This document shows, one piece after another, positions 10,459 to 21,966 of a DNA stretch of 64,000 nucleotides (positions are counted from its first letter, which is position 1; each line of letters begins with the position of its first letter). The notes beneath the pieces are model-generated. The model ran no database searches, was not told the DNA's origin, and worked only from the letters and a program-made list of their open reading frames with translations. This DNA comes from Aegilops tauschii subsp. strangulata (lineage: Eukaryota; Streptophyta; Magnoliopsida; Poales; Poaceae), in assembly GCF_002575655.3 (NCBI RefSeq), contig NC_053041.3:120124318-120188317 (forward strand), given 5' to 3'. The position numbers and the translations under genes are program-made.

Positions 10459-11060
10459 GGTGGAAATGTCATTGCTCATGGTGGTTCTAAACTTCTAATG
10501 CAGTGTCTACTAGATTAGTTGCATAGTTTAATTTCAGGTGTGCTTAGTTTAATTTGAGGGGTGTGTTGTGCCGAGCCCCCAGCCAAACTATGTTATGTTT
10601 CTTCTCGTTACTTTAACTCTTCAGTATGTACATACTACTAGTATTTCTTTAATAGAATTTAGCACCCCAATTAAGCACGTACTAGCTTTTTTAATAGTAC
10701 TATATGCATAATTTGGCGACGAGCGCTCTCTATATGTACCACCTTTTTTTTAATTTCAATTTTTGCTCCATGGCACAATCCATCGATAGTACTACTGTAC
10801 AAAAGTATACATTTTTTAAAAGGCTAGAGTACTGTTCATCACATATATAGCCAGTTAAATTCTCAACCTAGAACGACGTGCATGCCATGTAGTAAACCGA
10901 TATGGAGGAAGTATAGTAAAAATGAGGTGATTTTACCGAGCGATCGGCGGGGGAGCATGGCCTGTCATGCGGTCCCACGTGTCATGATGTACCAAGGCGA
11001 TGCGCATGTCCCTCTTGAGCCGGAAGCAATACTACGTTGTTTGAGATGATGGCGAACCAA
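10459..11060. other. 3' flank and intergenic sequence
   Basis: Probable 3' UTR to about 10,620, then AT-rich sequence without open frames or terminal repeats. Nothing else recognised. Confidence 0.5.
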
Positions 11061-11160
11061 AGTGTGAAATAATGGTTGCTTCGTCCGTCTGGGAAGGTGC
11101 GGCATTGTGATTTGACGTCTCATTGCTCATTACTACTACTGGGCCGGTACGAGTCGGGTG
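11061..11160 (+). repeat. Dispersed repeat, copy 3
   Basis: ATAATGGTTGCTTCGTCCGT, GTGATTTGAC and the CTCATTGCTCATTACTAC stretch match the copy at 8060 in order and spacing, minus about 10 bp. Confidence 0.6.
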
Positions 11161-11603
11161 CGTCGACCCGGTTGCTATATGTCCCACATGTCGGCGACAG
11201 GAAGTACAGAATTCATGAAAGGGAGCGACTTAGTTTTGGAAAAATCTGTTTTTACGGAGTACGTACCCACTAGGGTTTATAGGGCTCATCTAAAAAACAT
11301 TCGTTTTTCCGTTTGATAAGTCTCAATTCTACTATACTAGTAGTAGTACCCTTACATGTTGGATTTCGAGGTGCGTTAGATCACCCGACGCAAGCAGTGT
11401 CAAGAGGAAACTAACCAATGCATGTACAAGTTCATGGAAATTTAGTGGTCATTCATGCATTCGTTCTAATTAACGCCTCAGTAAACATAACTTCTTTAGA
11501 AAAACGAGCGTACTAATTACTTGTGCAAACTACGAAATTAATTCGACCACTCACCGTCTACCTTGGTTGGAGAGATTTTGAAATTGAGCCATAAACTGGA
11601 AAG

Positions 11604-11702
11604 GAGGGAGTAGTAACTTTTGTCTCGATTACTATTTGTGGCCTTGTATAGATGCAAAATGTATTTTTTTATAGTGGCCTTGTATAAGTAAATGGAGGGA
11701 GT
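11604..11702 (-). mobile_element. MITE fragment, TATACAAGGCCAC family
   Basis: Read on the minus strand it begins CTCCCTCCATTTACTTATAC and contains two TATACAAGGCCAC boxes 40 bp apart. The same layout occurs at 12355-12450 on the plus strand. Ends are incomplete, so it is a fragment or a one-armed copy. Confidence 0.5.
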
Positions 11703-11756
11703 ACTAACCAAAATACGTAGTAGGGACGAGGAGTAAACGGAGGGAGTAGTAAAATT

Positions 11757-11940
11757 TTCTCCTCGTGCTGCGAGCCACCGCGCGCGTGGGCGAGGGAGCG
11801 GGCGTAAAGGCGTACAGTAGTAGTAGTACTACTACTACTCGTAAGAAAGCTTCACCTCGTCCCGCGAGCCACCGTGCCCGTGGGCGGGGGAGACGGCGTA
11901 CTAAGCAAGCTTCTCCTCGTTCTGCGAGCTGACGGGACAC
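11757..11940. repeat. Tandem GC-rich repeat, about three units
   Basis: Units beginning TTCTCCTCGTGCTGCGAGCC (11757), TTCACCTCGTCCCGCGAGCC (11851) and TTCTCCTCGTTCTGCGAGC (11911, partial) share the GTGGGCG...GGGAG core. The first interval is lengthened by a palindromic trinucleotide insert. Confidence 0.65.
11816..11839. repeat. Perfect 24-bp palindrome of AGT/ACT triplets
   Basis: Four AGT triplets are followed directly by four ACT triplets, giving a loopless hairpin. It sits between two units of the surrounding GC-rich repeat and was probably produced by triplet expansion. Confidence 0.9.
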
Positions 11941-12354
11941 ATCAAAAGTACTCCAGTGTATAGAGCGTTTCCTCTAAGGTAGGCCCCACATGGTTTGCCC
12001 CTTTTTTTAATTTAACATAACGCGTCAAGTCGCAATTTGTTTGTTCACCCGTGGTAGACGATCCTCCCTCCACCAAGTGGACAACCAGTACACGTGCCAA
12101 ATTACCATGTGGGCTGTCTTTTTCGTACAGAAATGAGCTCCACCGTGTACTCGCGCGGGTGTGGTTGGGAAAGAGACGGGAGTACGTGCGACGTGCGTGC
12201 ACCTCTTCTCTTCGTGCACGTCCCCCACCTACGTGGGTGTGTGTGAGAGAGATACAAACCTAGACATAATGCGCCGTCCATCCCCATGCCTCCGCCCAGT
12301 CCGACCACCAGTCACCACCACGTCCCACTCCTCCTCACCTTATCTCTCATCTTT

Positions 12355-12450
12355 CTCCCTCCATTTTTATATACAAGGGGCCACTATCAAAATTACAATT
12401 TGCAGATATACAAGGCCACTAACACTAATCGATGCAATATTAATGGTGTT
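12355..12450 (+). mobile_element. MITE fragment, TATACAAGGCCAC family, second copy
   Basis: It starts CTCCCTCCATTTTTATATAC and carries ACAAGGGGCCACTA and ATACAAGGCCACTAACACTA, colinear with the inverse of 11604-11702. No right inverted end was found. Confidence 0.5.
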
Positions 12451-12532
12451 TGCCTCGTGGTACTAGCAAAGGAGGACATTAATTATCCCTTGCATGCATG
12501 CGGGAGTTTGTAAAAAAATGCATCTTGATGTT

Positions 12533-12559
12533 CCGTGCAATGCACGGGCATCTTGCTAG
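12533..12559 (+). mobile_element. Helitron 3' terminus
   Basis: The hairpin CCGTGCAATGCACGG (12533-12547) is followed 8 bp later by a terminal CTAG and a host T. This matches the known grass Helitron 3' consensus (CCGT...GCACG..., hairpin about 11 bp before CTRR). The 5' TC end was not located upstream with confidence, so the length of the element and what it carries are unknown. Confidence 0.6.
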
Positions 12560-14290
12560 TCCATGAAAACAACACAAGGCAAAATTCCACGGCGAACGAG
12601 GGATTTGAATCTGTTGGGAGGGGCTGTTTGGATCTTGCCCGGGGTAGCCAAAATATTGGCGACCCTTTTGTCCACCGGTGCCTTTGCCACCGATGAACGA
12701 GGAATGGCTCTGGTGCTCATGCTGTCATACATCCTCTAGCGCGCACGTTGGAGACGAGCTCGCACGAGCTGTGTTTTTTTGTCCCACAACGCCGCCCGAG
12801 CCGCCCGCAGACCGACCGGCGACCCGCAAATTACGCCATCCAACCGTAGCCGCACACATTATGACTACAACTCAACCAACCGGACGAAATTCACGCAAAA
12901 ACGTAGATAAACTGATATTTCATATAAACAACGACAGAAATCATATAAAATACCGGATTTTCACACAAACATGACGGATTTCATTACATTCAAATGAACT
13001 ACGCGGTGCTAGTTCTGGACAGCACAGGTATATAATACCTAGCCTAAATGGTCGCCCGCCGATCAATTTGTGTTCCTCATGTCCGGTAGCACGATCACCG
13101 GACTGCCAGGAGCCCCGGAGGTATATGCTTCAGCGCAAAGGACGGCTCGCTTCCCCACTGCCCAACTGATATCATTGGCTGGTGCCGAAGATGATGGTGG
13201 ACGGCACCGGTTCGAGTTCATCACCGGCCACTACTTCGCCATGGCCGGCACCGGCTCGAGTTCATCCTAACATTCCCCTCTTCCGTGGAGCCCATGCAGG
13301 GTCGACGATGGTCCTCGCAACAAAAGGATCCGACAAGACACCTGCTGTGTACGCCGGCGTCGCCTCCGCGGTGGCCTTCATGGGACCCAAGCGGCGGCGG
13401 CCTCCCGTGTTCTACTTCTCCTCGATGATGGCGGAGGCGCTGGCCACCGACTCGTCGCTCTCCGTGCACCCGGCTTCTGTCGCTGCTTGCATGGCGCGGC
13501 CGCCGGCATGGGAGTCTCGGCCACAGAAATGGGAGACGCGGTACGAGGCGGCGGCGTGGACGGCAGCAACGACGCCCGTGCGCCGCTCCTCGTCAAGCTG
13601 GCCTGGAGCGGCGAGTTGCTGAACCGCGCGCCGGTTTGGGGCGGCAACTGGCTCCGTCGGGCGAGGGGAGGGAGGTGGATCAACGAGCTGCATAGCTTGT
13701 ATCCGGTGGGCTACCCAGCCGGCTTGGATGCGGAATAACTACTCTTGGGCGGGTTCTTGGCCGGTGTTTGGCCTCGTTTAAATAGGAGATTAAATAGACG
13801 GCGGACGGGAGGAGCTCGGCCGGCGTTGCGTTTAACGCCGGCCCGGTCATGAACGGACGTGTGTCCAGAGTGGGTTTCTCGGCTTCCACATGGGCGGGTT
13901 TCATGGAGGCGTTTGAATGTGGCACGGAGGCGTGTTCAGCCTGGCGTGCCGCGAGTGGCGCCCTCGACTCTGACCTACGACACCGCGCCATTCTTCCACT
14001 GACGTGTGGGCTCTTTGGGTGCATGGCCTGCATGTCAGTGACCCAACGTAGGCAGCGCACAGCAGAGGAACCTTTGGCGGGCCAGGGCGGTCAGAAGCGG
14101 GCATTTCATAAACCGATGATTGTTCATTGAGTGTGACGTCATCTTTTTCATGTAGATAAGCCTACTATGTTGATAGCCCGTTCGATACGTTGTGATTCAT
14201 AAAGACCGCTGCAAACATCAATGTTCTGCTTATCACAGATAAGATTGATTAATACCCGTAACAATCCATGTCCTTAACAAAGGGTGCATG
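12560..14290. other. GC-rich intergenic region with unassigned open frames
   Basis: Overlapping open frames on the plus strand at 13,070-13,740 (for example VFYFSSMMAEALATDSSLSV and LLVKLAWSGELLNRAPVW) show no domain I recognise. High GC alone could keep them open. The stretch 13,790-14,060 (TTTAACGCCGGCCCGG and neighbours) has the look of mobile-element sequence but no termini were found. Confidence 0.3.
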
Positions 14291-14299
14291 CACGTATAG

Positions 14300-14530
14300 G
14301 TTGAGCGTGTGTCCTGCTCGTGTGCTGTGTGCATGCAGGCGTGCGAGTGTTGCGTGCGTGCAAGGGTACGTTTCAGTGTTGCATGCATGGGTGCGTACAT
14401 GCGTGTGTTCGTGAGTGCATGTGTACGTGTCAGTGTTGCACGCCAGCATGCGTGCGTGTGTACGTGTCAGTGTTGCACGCCTACATGCGTGCGTGTCTTG
14501 CGTGCGTGCATGTGTATGTGCGGGGTGAAG
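14300..14530. repeat. GTGC-rich minisatellite
   Basis: Low-complexity GTGCGTGCATG DNA. A unit starting GTGTACGTGTCAGTGTTGCA at 14421 repeats at 14458 (37 bp) with few changes. Open frames through it are Cys/Val rich artefacts of the repeat. Confidence 0.75.
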
Positions 14531-14570
14531 CTACACGTCAGTCGACTGCCTTTTTCATCTCTGGTCATTA

Positions 14571-14879
14571 GATTTTCCAGCCGTTGGATACGAAATCAAG
14601 GGCCTCCCATTTATCATCAAACTCCACCCCCCCGAGCCGCCAGCCACCACCGGCCGAACCGCCAGCCCCCGCCGCCCGTGGGCGGCCCGCCCTCCCCGAA
14701 ACCACTCCCCATCGCTGGTCCGCCGCCGCACCGGCCATCCCTCTAGCCCCCCCCCCCCCCCCCCGCCGAGATTTTTCTCCGGGGATCCCCACCCCACCGC
14801 CCAATGAACGCCCCCCAACCGCCGGTGACTGCCAACCAGAGGTCTCACGACTTCGAATAGCCACCGACCACTAATTTAT
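14571..14879. other. Pro-codon/GC-rich stretch with poly-C run
   Basis: GC-rich sequence open on both strands. It contains an uninterrupted run of 18 C at 14747-14764. No domain is visible. Openness reflects composition. Confidence 0.5.
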
Positions 14880-15255
14880 TACCATTTCTGTCCTTCATAT
14901 ACGCGCTGACAGGTGGGCCCTATGGTAATGTGCGCTGCTGAATGTGGACCGTTTGACTGGTCAATTGATCGTGTTATCAACAAATTACGGAGCTGTATGG
15001 TGAGCCAGTGACCGTATGATCACCCTAAAATGTACTCCTATTTTATTAACACAGTACAGAATCAAACTACCATTTCTTTCTTTCATATACGGGCTGACAG
15101 GTGGGCCCCACGGTTACGCTCCCCGATGGTGCAACACTAGTTGCGCCGCGTGGAACGTTTGACTGGTCAATTGATTGTGTCATGAACAAAATACGGAGTT
15201 GTACGGGTGAGCCAGTGACCGTATAATCATGATATGTATTTGTTTAACACGGTAC
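14880..15255 (+). repeat. 188-bp tandem duplication
   Basis: The block starting TACCATTTCTGTCCTTCATA at 14880 recurs at 15068. Both copies carry GCTGACAGGTGGGCCC, GTTTGACTGGTCAATTGAT, AAATTACGGAG/AAATACGGAG and GTGAGCCAGTGACCGTAT in order. Extra partial copies of the AACAAAATACGGAG segment occur at about 15639 and 15681, beyond the SINE at 15270. This suggests a longer original array. Confidence 0.8.
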
Positions 15256-15269
15256 AGACGCAAGGGCTC

Positions 15270-15545
15270 ATATATACGCGCAAGCACTCACCGCTATAAG
15301 CGCACACACCCGAACCCTACCCCTATGAGCACCTTCGAGAGAGTGGCCCAGCATATATGATCTTGAGATTTTACGAAGTCACCATAGGTGCCTCGTAGTC
15401 GAGTGGAACGTCTCCTCCCACTGAACGTACATCGCCGGAAAATACTGAAAGTAACACAAGATAAATGCGAGCACCGGGACTTTAACCTTGGTGGGCTCGA
15501 GAAACCACTGTCCTCTAACCATCCAACCACATGTTGGTTAGCACG
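15270..15545 (-). mobile_element. tRNA-derived SINE (Au-like), minus strand
   Basis: Read on the minus strand, the left part carries pol III promoter elements. An A-box-like TGGTTAGAGGACAGTGG is followed about 25 bp later by a B-box-like GGTTAAAGTCC (consensus GGTTCRANTCC). The element continues through CGCATTTATC into a long tRNA-unrelated body (CAGTGGGAGGAGACG). It interrupts the repeat array around it. The family assignment (Au-type Triticeae SINE) is from memory of the general structure only. Confidence 0.55.
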
Positions 15546-17400
15546 ACAAAATGTATGTGGTGACCGTGATGAGCTTATTCTGAAGTCCAGTGACCATATC
15601 GTGCTTTCGCTTCAAATACAATGACCGTAAGTGTCGTCAACAAAATACGGAGCACGCATCAAATGCAAAGTCCGTCAGTGTCATTAACAAAATATGGAGA
15701 CGTATCGTGAGCTAGATACCGTTGTACTATTGTATATGCTTATTTTCTTAGTGGCCGATTGCGTGTGTGGTCTGGTGGGCACATCATTTCTAGTTGTGGT
15801 GGGTCAACATGAAGACTCATGGATCGGTTCCATCCTGCACCACATATAGGTTGGACCGAGACGTGTTATACGAAGACCCATGTGGAGGACTCGGCGTACA
15901 ACACGAAGCTACCAGAGTCGCGGAGGACTCTATTCCCACTGGTGATAAGCCGACTATATATGATTTCTAACCCTAGGCCCTTAGTATGTTATACAAGCTT
16001 GGGGGCTAGTTCGTCGATAGTATACACGCGCACAATGCCTGGTATTCACATGTACTTTGTACACACCCCTATCACTAATATATAGTACCAGGAGTAGGCT
16101 CTTTCTTCAACTGCAAGGGTCCGATCCGAACTAGGGTAAAACTTTGCCTTGCATTACCATCCAGCCTAACAGCCAGGGGTATCCTAACGAATGATATGAT
16201 GAAATCATATCTGCCAACTACTAAGAGAGAGGTGTGTCGGGGGGGGGCAATGTGTGCGAGAGAGGCCTAAAGATAATGCGCGTGCGGGAGACACGTAGGC
16301 ACATATATGTGCGTATAGAGGGCTAGTAGAGACAGTGCATGTGTATATATGCATGTGAGAGAAATAGTGTTTTCCAACTGAGATTAGTGAAAAGAGTGGT
16401 ACATAGTAGTCAGAAAGAGAGAGAGAGAAACAGAGAGAGAATGTGCGTGAGACACCCCGACACCCTGAGAGAGATTGTGAGCATGAGTGAAAGAGAAATG
16501 CCGATGCATATAAAGTGTGTGCACTTATGCGTTAGATAGAGAGATATATAACGCGTTTGTGAGAACGGGGCGAGGCATAGTGCATCTACGTGTATAAGGC
16601 GGTTCTACGCATTAAATTAAAATATAAATGGCATTATTATTTTTGGATGAGATCATGAATTTTGCAAATTGCGTATGGACGAAAATCGGTCTATCAGACA
16701 CCCATACTCTATTGAATTCTAGCATGTGCATGTGTTTATTTCATATTATCGATCCATAGAGTGAGAGCGGTTTGAAATACAGGCAATGGATGCTTTTGCA
16801 ATTCACATATAAACATTAATTAGTGCACTCCATGTTGTTAGTGTGAAGCACTTTATACATTTGTCACTTGCATGGATACATTCCAAATTGCTAACTACGA
16901 AATAGAATACATGTCGAATTCAACATAAAGGGGGTTTCGAAGATTAGAATTCATAGGAAGTGCATTCATCTATTTGAACCCGAGAAAATGGCATTTGTAA
17001 ATCAGATGTAAAAGGGGGCATCAATCTTTGTTGTGAGTTTGAACATGCTATATATATTCATATGCATAACTAACTTTTTTTTGCAACCAAGGAGATTATA
17101 TCTGGAACCATGCATGAACTGAGGTAAGTTGCATATTTTTAATATATACTCGTGTACAATGTATATTCAAATGTAAATAATCGTAGCTTTAGGATTTTCA
17201 AGAGTAAAGATTTGTGAAGTTTGACAAATCCTGAAAGTTCAATTCAAGAGAACCGAAAACGTTAATGCTTCTGCTCCCAAATATTGAACGAAGCGCCAAA
17301 TAGGCCTCTGGTCACCCGAAACCGCGCGAGACTAATGTTTTGGTGGTAGGAAATTATTGTCCTGATTCTGGCCCATGTAGCCTATCGGCCCGATGTCCAA
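15546..17400. other. Intergenic, repeat fragments and GA-rich tract
   Basis: It holds partial copies of the AACAAAATACGGAG repeat (15630-15700), a stretch with phrases seen in decayed retroelements (15800-16080) and a GA-rich low-complexity tract (16400-16445). AT-rich unassigned DNA fills the rest. No gene recognised. Confidence 0.45.
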
Positions 17401-18062
17401 AGGTCTAAACCGGGGTAGGTTTGTAACTTCACCAAGACGCCAGTCTCAACCGCCTCCGAGAAGCATTCACATGCCGTGGGCGCCTACCCACGCGCTCGGC
17501 CGAAATCTATCCCGCCCACATTTGGGACACCTGACATGACTGTCCTACCCCAACCCGCAATATGTCCGAAATTTTAGATGGGGGCAAAGTTTGTAACTTT
17601 CCCCAAATTTCAAACAAGCGCGTCTCAAACCGAAACATTGTTCCCCCTTAGTTCCCCGCCTCCCTCCGTTTCCCCATTCATACTCCGTGGGCGCGAAAAC
17701 GCCCTCTCCACCAGCCGTGAAACCCCAGCCTCCTCCGTCCTCCACCCCATAGCGGCCAATCCACCGCCGCCCTCCTCCATCACGCCGGAGCCGGTACCCT
17801 GACGTCGTCGTCAAATGCAACCGCAACGCCCTCAAGGACTTAGCAGCTGAAGCCGAGGCAGAGCTGCCTCCACAACACCGACGCCGACGTGTGCCGTACC
17901 AGAACCACTCCGACCACGCCGTCCTGCACCTCACTGCTGCGGCTCCACTTTCGCAACCGTCCACCGCACCGGAGCTGTTCCCGCTACGCCGTCGTTCACC
18001 GCCTCGGATCTGCTTCCCCTCCGCCGACAGACGGCCACCGCACCACACTCAACAACTTGGCC
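17400..18062 (+). promoter_or_regulatory. Upstream and 5' leader of the Transposase_24-like gene
   Basis: Sequence directly upstream of the ATG at 18063. It carries CT/CCT-rich leader-like blocks (17,620-17,770) and GC-rich DNA that is open on both strands without domain content. No precise TATA box can be defended. Confidence 0.35.
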
Positions 18063-19270
18063 ATGGGTTCGTCCAAGGCTGCACCGTCCTCCACAACTTC
18101 TGGTTTCCGACGAACAACAAGAAGATCGTCGGAAAAACAGAAGGAGGACACAGCACTGCCAGCAGAAAGAGGTACTCATCTTCCCTTATTCGTGCAAATC
18201 TTACGTCTCCGCTCACACCGTATTCATCCCACGAAAGAAACTAGTTGAGCGCTTCTTACTGCATCTTCTTCGTGATACTAAATGCACAAGGTTTCCTCCC
18301 TTTTACTATTTCACCTTTGCTAGAGGTCAGTAGCCCGCCTGGATTTCAATTCAGGGTCAGTCGAACCGCAATTAAAAGAAGCAGCACCCGCTTAGGCACG
18401 CGGAGCACCTAGTCCGCCTGTTCCCCGGGGAAGCGGCGCATCGGTGTCTATCATAGGGGTGTGGGGCGCAGGAGCTGCTTGCGCCTGATCTGGAGGTCGG
18501 CGGGGCTTGAATGGATGGCCGGGGGGGCGATGCCAAGCACGGCGGTGCGGTGAGGTCGATGGGAGGGCGCAGGCAGGGGAGGAATACTAGGCCGGTGGTC
18601 GCTGGCGTTTCGAGGAAGATCGTCAACACTGACTTGCTGGAGGTAGATGAAGGCGATCTGCCCGTTCTTTGTACATCGGACGGTGCAGAAAAAATGGACT
18701 GACCTATTTGCTTTCAGTCGACTGTTATTTTCATAGAATCCTGTAGTAATCATATGTCTCCCGTCATTTATTTCTCACCGACCTGCTATCTGCTACCTTT
18801 ACACTGTACTAATTGTGCACACACTTCACCCATACTCACACTATTGTTTTTTATGCATGGGTATTTCAGACTCTGACACAGTGTTGATGAATGCAGAAAA
18901 GAAAAGACAGAAGTCGCTCCAGTGTAATTCGAAGATAAGCACTAAGCGTTTCAGCGCTCTAATGGGTGCAGTGTCAGCAGTTGGAGACAGTAAACGTAGC
19001 TCTGCAGTTGATGATCTCAATTGCCACACACAACCATCCCAGGTGCTTTCTTTAACTTCGCGCTGTCAAATGTGGTTGCATGTTGCATATGGTGTCTAGC
19101 TTGTATTGCTTCCAATTTGGTTAAATTGCATCTGCTTACTTTACACATTATACCTTTGATAATGACATGCCTTCCTGTTTTTGATACATACTACATATGT
19201 CTATTAACCATGTTCGTACATCGAACTAATGCTCTTTTGTATCCCTCGTCAATCACTTATGATGAGACAG

Positions 19271-19423
19271 TCACCCGAGTGGGTTACTGTGAGACACCCT
19301 ACTCGTTTAAAGAGTGCAGTGTCATCCTCCCCACATGATTCTCAAGAAACAACAAGGCTAAATGAAGATAGTCAACGTAGCTCTCTAGTTGATCACCGCA
19401 ATTCCCCCACACCACCATCGCAG
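19271..19423 (+). repeat. Array exon copy 2 (intact, 51 codons)
   Basis: Acceptor GATGAGACAG|TCACCC, donor CATCGCAG|GTGCTTG, phase 0-0. It encodes SPEWVTVRHPTRLKSAV then SSSPHDSQETTRLNEDSQRS and ends in SPTPPSQ. It is the best-preserved unit. Confidence 0.75.
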
Positions 19424-19812
19424 GTGCTTGCTCTTACTTGGCAGCGTGATATGTGGTTGCATGTTGCATATGGTGTCTACCTTGTAATGCTTCTAATTAG
19501 GGTAAATTGCATCTGCTTAGTTAACACATTATACCTGTGAATATGACATGCCTTCCTGTTTTTGGTACATACTACGTCTTTCTATTAACCATGTTCTTAC
19601 ATCAAACTACTTTTCTTGTGTATCCCTCATCAATGCTCCTAATTTGTTAAATTGCATCTCCTTAGCTTACACATTATACATGTGAATGTGACACGCCTTC
19701 CTGTTTTTGGTACATACTACATCTGCCTATCACACCATGTTCTTACATCAAACTACTGTTCCTGTGTATCCTGCGTCTATCGCTTATGATGAGACGCAAT
19801 ACTCTTATAAAG

Positions 19813-19923
19813 AATGCAATTTCATCCTCTCCACATGATTCTCAAGAAACATCAAGCCTTAATGAAGATATTGAACGTAGCTCTGTACCTGAAGACCGCA
19901 CTTCCCCTACACCACCATCACAG
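19813..19923 (+). repeat. Array exon copy 3 (weak acceptor)
   Basis: Homologous to copy 2 from the SSPHDSQET segment onward. About 25 bp containing the copy-2 acceptor are missing between two GAGAC repeats, leaving only a weak AG at 19811-19812. If that AG is used, the exon is 37 codons in phase 0. Ends SPTPPSQ. Confidence 0.55.
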
Positions 19924-20500
19924 GTGCTTGCTCTAACTTCGCAGTGTGATATGTGGTTGCATATTGCATACGGTGTCTAGCTTGTAATGCTTCTAATTAG
20001 GGTAAATTGCATCTGCTTAGTTTACACACTATACCTGTGAATATGACATGCCTTCCTATTTTTGGTCCACACTACATCTATGTGTTAACCTTGTTCTTAC
20101 ATGAAACTACCTCTCTTCTGTATCCTGCATCAATCACTTACGATGAGTCACCTTTATTCGTTGCATATTGCATATTATTTCTAGCCTGTTGCCATGTATT
20201 GCTTCTAATTTGGTCAAATACATTTGTTAGGGCACCCTTTTAATTTGGCAGAGTGATATTGGTTTCATCTTTCATATGGTTTCTAGCTTGCATCGATTCT
20301 AACAAGTTCAAGCACCTTGTGCTTAGTTTACACTTTATACATCATACATGTCAATATGTCACGCCGTCCTGTTTTTCATACATATTCCATCCTCCTATCA
20401 TGCGGCTGCCTTACATGAAAGTAGTGTTCATCAGTATCATGCATCAATGAGTTCTGAAGAGCAAATTTTATTCCATTTTCTGTGGGTTTGACTTGACAAG

Positions 20501-20649
20501 GCAAAATCAAGAAAGAGGAAGGAAAAGAGTAAGGGAGGCGATGATGGTATCCTCTGCAGCAACGTAAACGGAGCATCTGTACCGATTCTCCTTGTACTGA
20601 TAGTGCATTACAAGGTCCAAGTCTCCGCTCCCCTACTCCACCATCCAAG
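20501..20649 (+). repeat. Array exon copy 4 (frameshifted)
   Basis: Starts AKSRKRKEKSKGGDDG, akin to the start of the exon at 23565. The downstream part reads in another frame as QRKRSICTDSPCTDSALQGP and SPTPPSK. Length 149 is not a multiple of three. It lacks two bases relative to copies 5 and 6 near GATGATGGT. The donor is AAG rather than CAG. Confidence 0.6.
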
Positions 20650-21241
20650 GTGCTTGCTCTAACATGGCAGTGTGATATCTGGTTGCATGTTGCATATGGT
20701 GTCTAGCTCGTATTGCTCCTAATTAGTGTAAACTGCATCTGCTTAGCTTACACATGATACATGTGAATATGACACGCTTTCCTGTTTTTGGTACATACTA
20801 TATCTGTCTATCACACCATGTTCTTACATGAAACTACTCTTCTTGTGTATCCTGCATCAGTCACTTATGATGGGACACCTTTAAGTTGGCAGTGTGATAT
20901 TGGTTTGCGTCTTGAATATGATTTCTAGCATGTATTGCTTCTAGTTTGATGAACGTCACCTATGACAAGACAGTTTTAACTTGGCAGAGTGATATTGATT
21001 GCACCTTCCATATGGTATCTTACAGTGTTTCTAATTTGTTGAAGTGCCTTCTGCTTAGTTACCACATCATAGGTGTGAATATGTCAAGCCGTCCATTTTT
21101 TCGTACATATTCCATCCTCGTATCATGACTTTGCCTTTCATCAGAGTAGTGTTCGTCAGTATCATGCATGAATGAGTTCTGAAGAGCGAATGATATTCCT
21201 TTTTCTTGTCGGTATGACCTCACAATGCAAAATCAATAAAG

Positions 21242-21418
21242 CTGAAGGAAATTGGCAAGGAATTGGATGATGGTGGTCCTTCCGAGCAACTGAAACGGAG
21301 GTTCTCTACAGATTCTACTCCGCCATCCTCCCAACAAGATTCGCAAGACAACGCAAGGCTAGACAGTCAACGTAGCTGTGTAGATGATGAGCACATCTCC
21401 CCTACTCCACCATCACAG
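21242..21418 (+). repeat. Array exon copy 5 (59 codons, open)
   Basis: Phase 0-0, encoding LKEIGKELDDGGPSEQLKRR, then FSTDSTPPSSQQDSQDNARL and ending HISPTPPSQ. The acceptor AATAAAG is weak compared with the ATTACAG of copy 6. Confidence 0.65.
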
Positions 21419-21966
21419 GTGCTTGCTCTAACTTGGCACTATTATATGTGGTTGCATGTTGCGTATGATGTCTATCTTGTATTGCTTCTAACTTTGTTGA
21501 ATTGCATCTGCTTACTTTACACATAATGCCTGTGAATATGACATGTGTTCCTGTTTCTACATCAGACTACTATTCTTGCATATCCCGCATCAGTCACTTA
21601 TGATAAGGCACCTTTAAGTCGCCACTGTGATATTGGTTGTGTCTTGCATATGATTTCTAGCATGTACTGCTTCTAATTTGTTGAAACACCATACAGTTTG
21701 AACTTGGCAGAGTGATATTGGTTGCATCTTTCATATGGTGTCTAGCTTGCAGTGCTTCTAATTTGTTGAAATGCCTTCTGCTTAGTTACCACATCATAGG
21801 TGTGAATATGTCACACCATCCTGTTTTTCATACATATTCCATCCTCGCATCATGTGTTTGCCTTTCATCCGAGTAGTGTTCGTCAGTATCATGCATGAAT
21901 GAGTTCTGAAGAGCGAATTTTATTCCTTTTTTATCGGTTTGACTTCACAATGCAAAATCATTACAG

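Noticed and set aside
10720..11340. Possible Helitron 5' ends (for example TCTACTATACTAG near 11,330)
   Set aside because: None has both the required A|TC junction and the expected following consensus, so no 5' end is claimed.
12678..13740. Candidate GC-rich genes on the plus strand
   Set aside because: Several competing frames exist, with no recognisable domain and no consistent splice-phase model. Listed only as unassigned region.
14555..14874. Overlapping open frames on both strands
   Set aside because: GC-rich and poly-C sequence lacks stop codons by composition. The frames are Pro/Gly/Arg runs with no motif.
15294..15530. 78-codon minus-strand frame
   Set aside because: It falls within the SINE. 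The pol III box structure explains the sequence better than a coding role.
16400..16445. GA-rich tract as a possible CRISPR or regulatory array
   Set aside because: It is simple GAGA low-complexity DNA without regular spacers. CRISPR arrays are not expected in plant nuclear DNA.
17545..18048. 167-codon minus-strand frame opposite the Transposase_24-like gene start
   Set aside because: It is a shadow of GC-rich leader DNA and has a low-complexity Gly/Arg composition.
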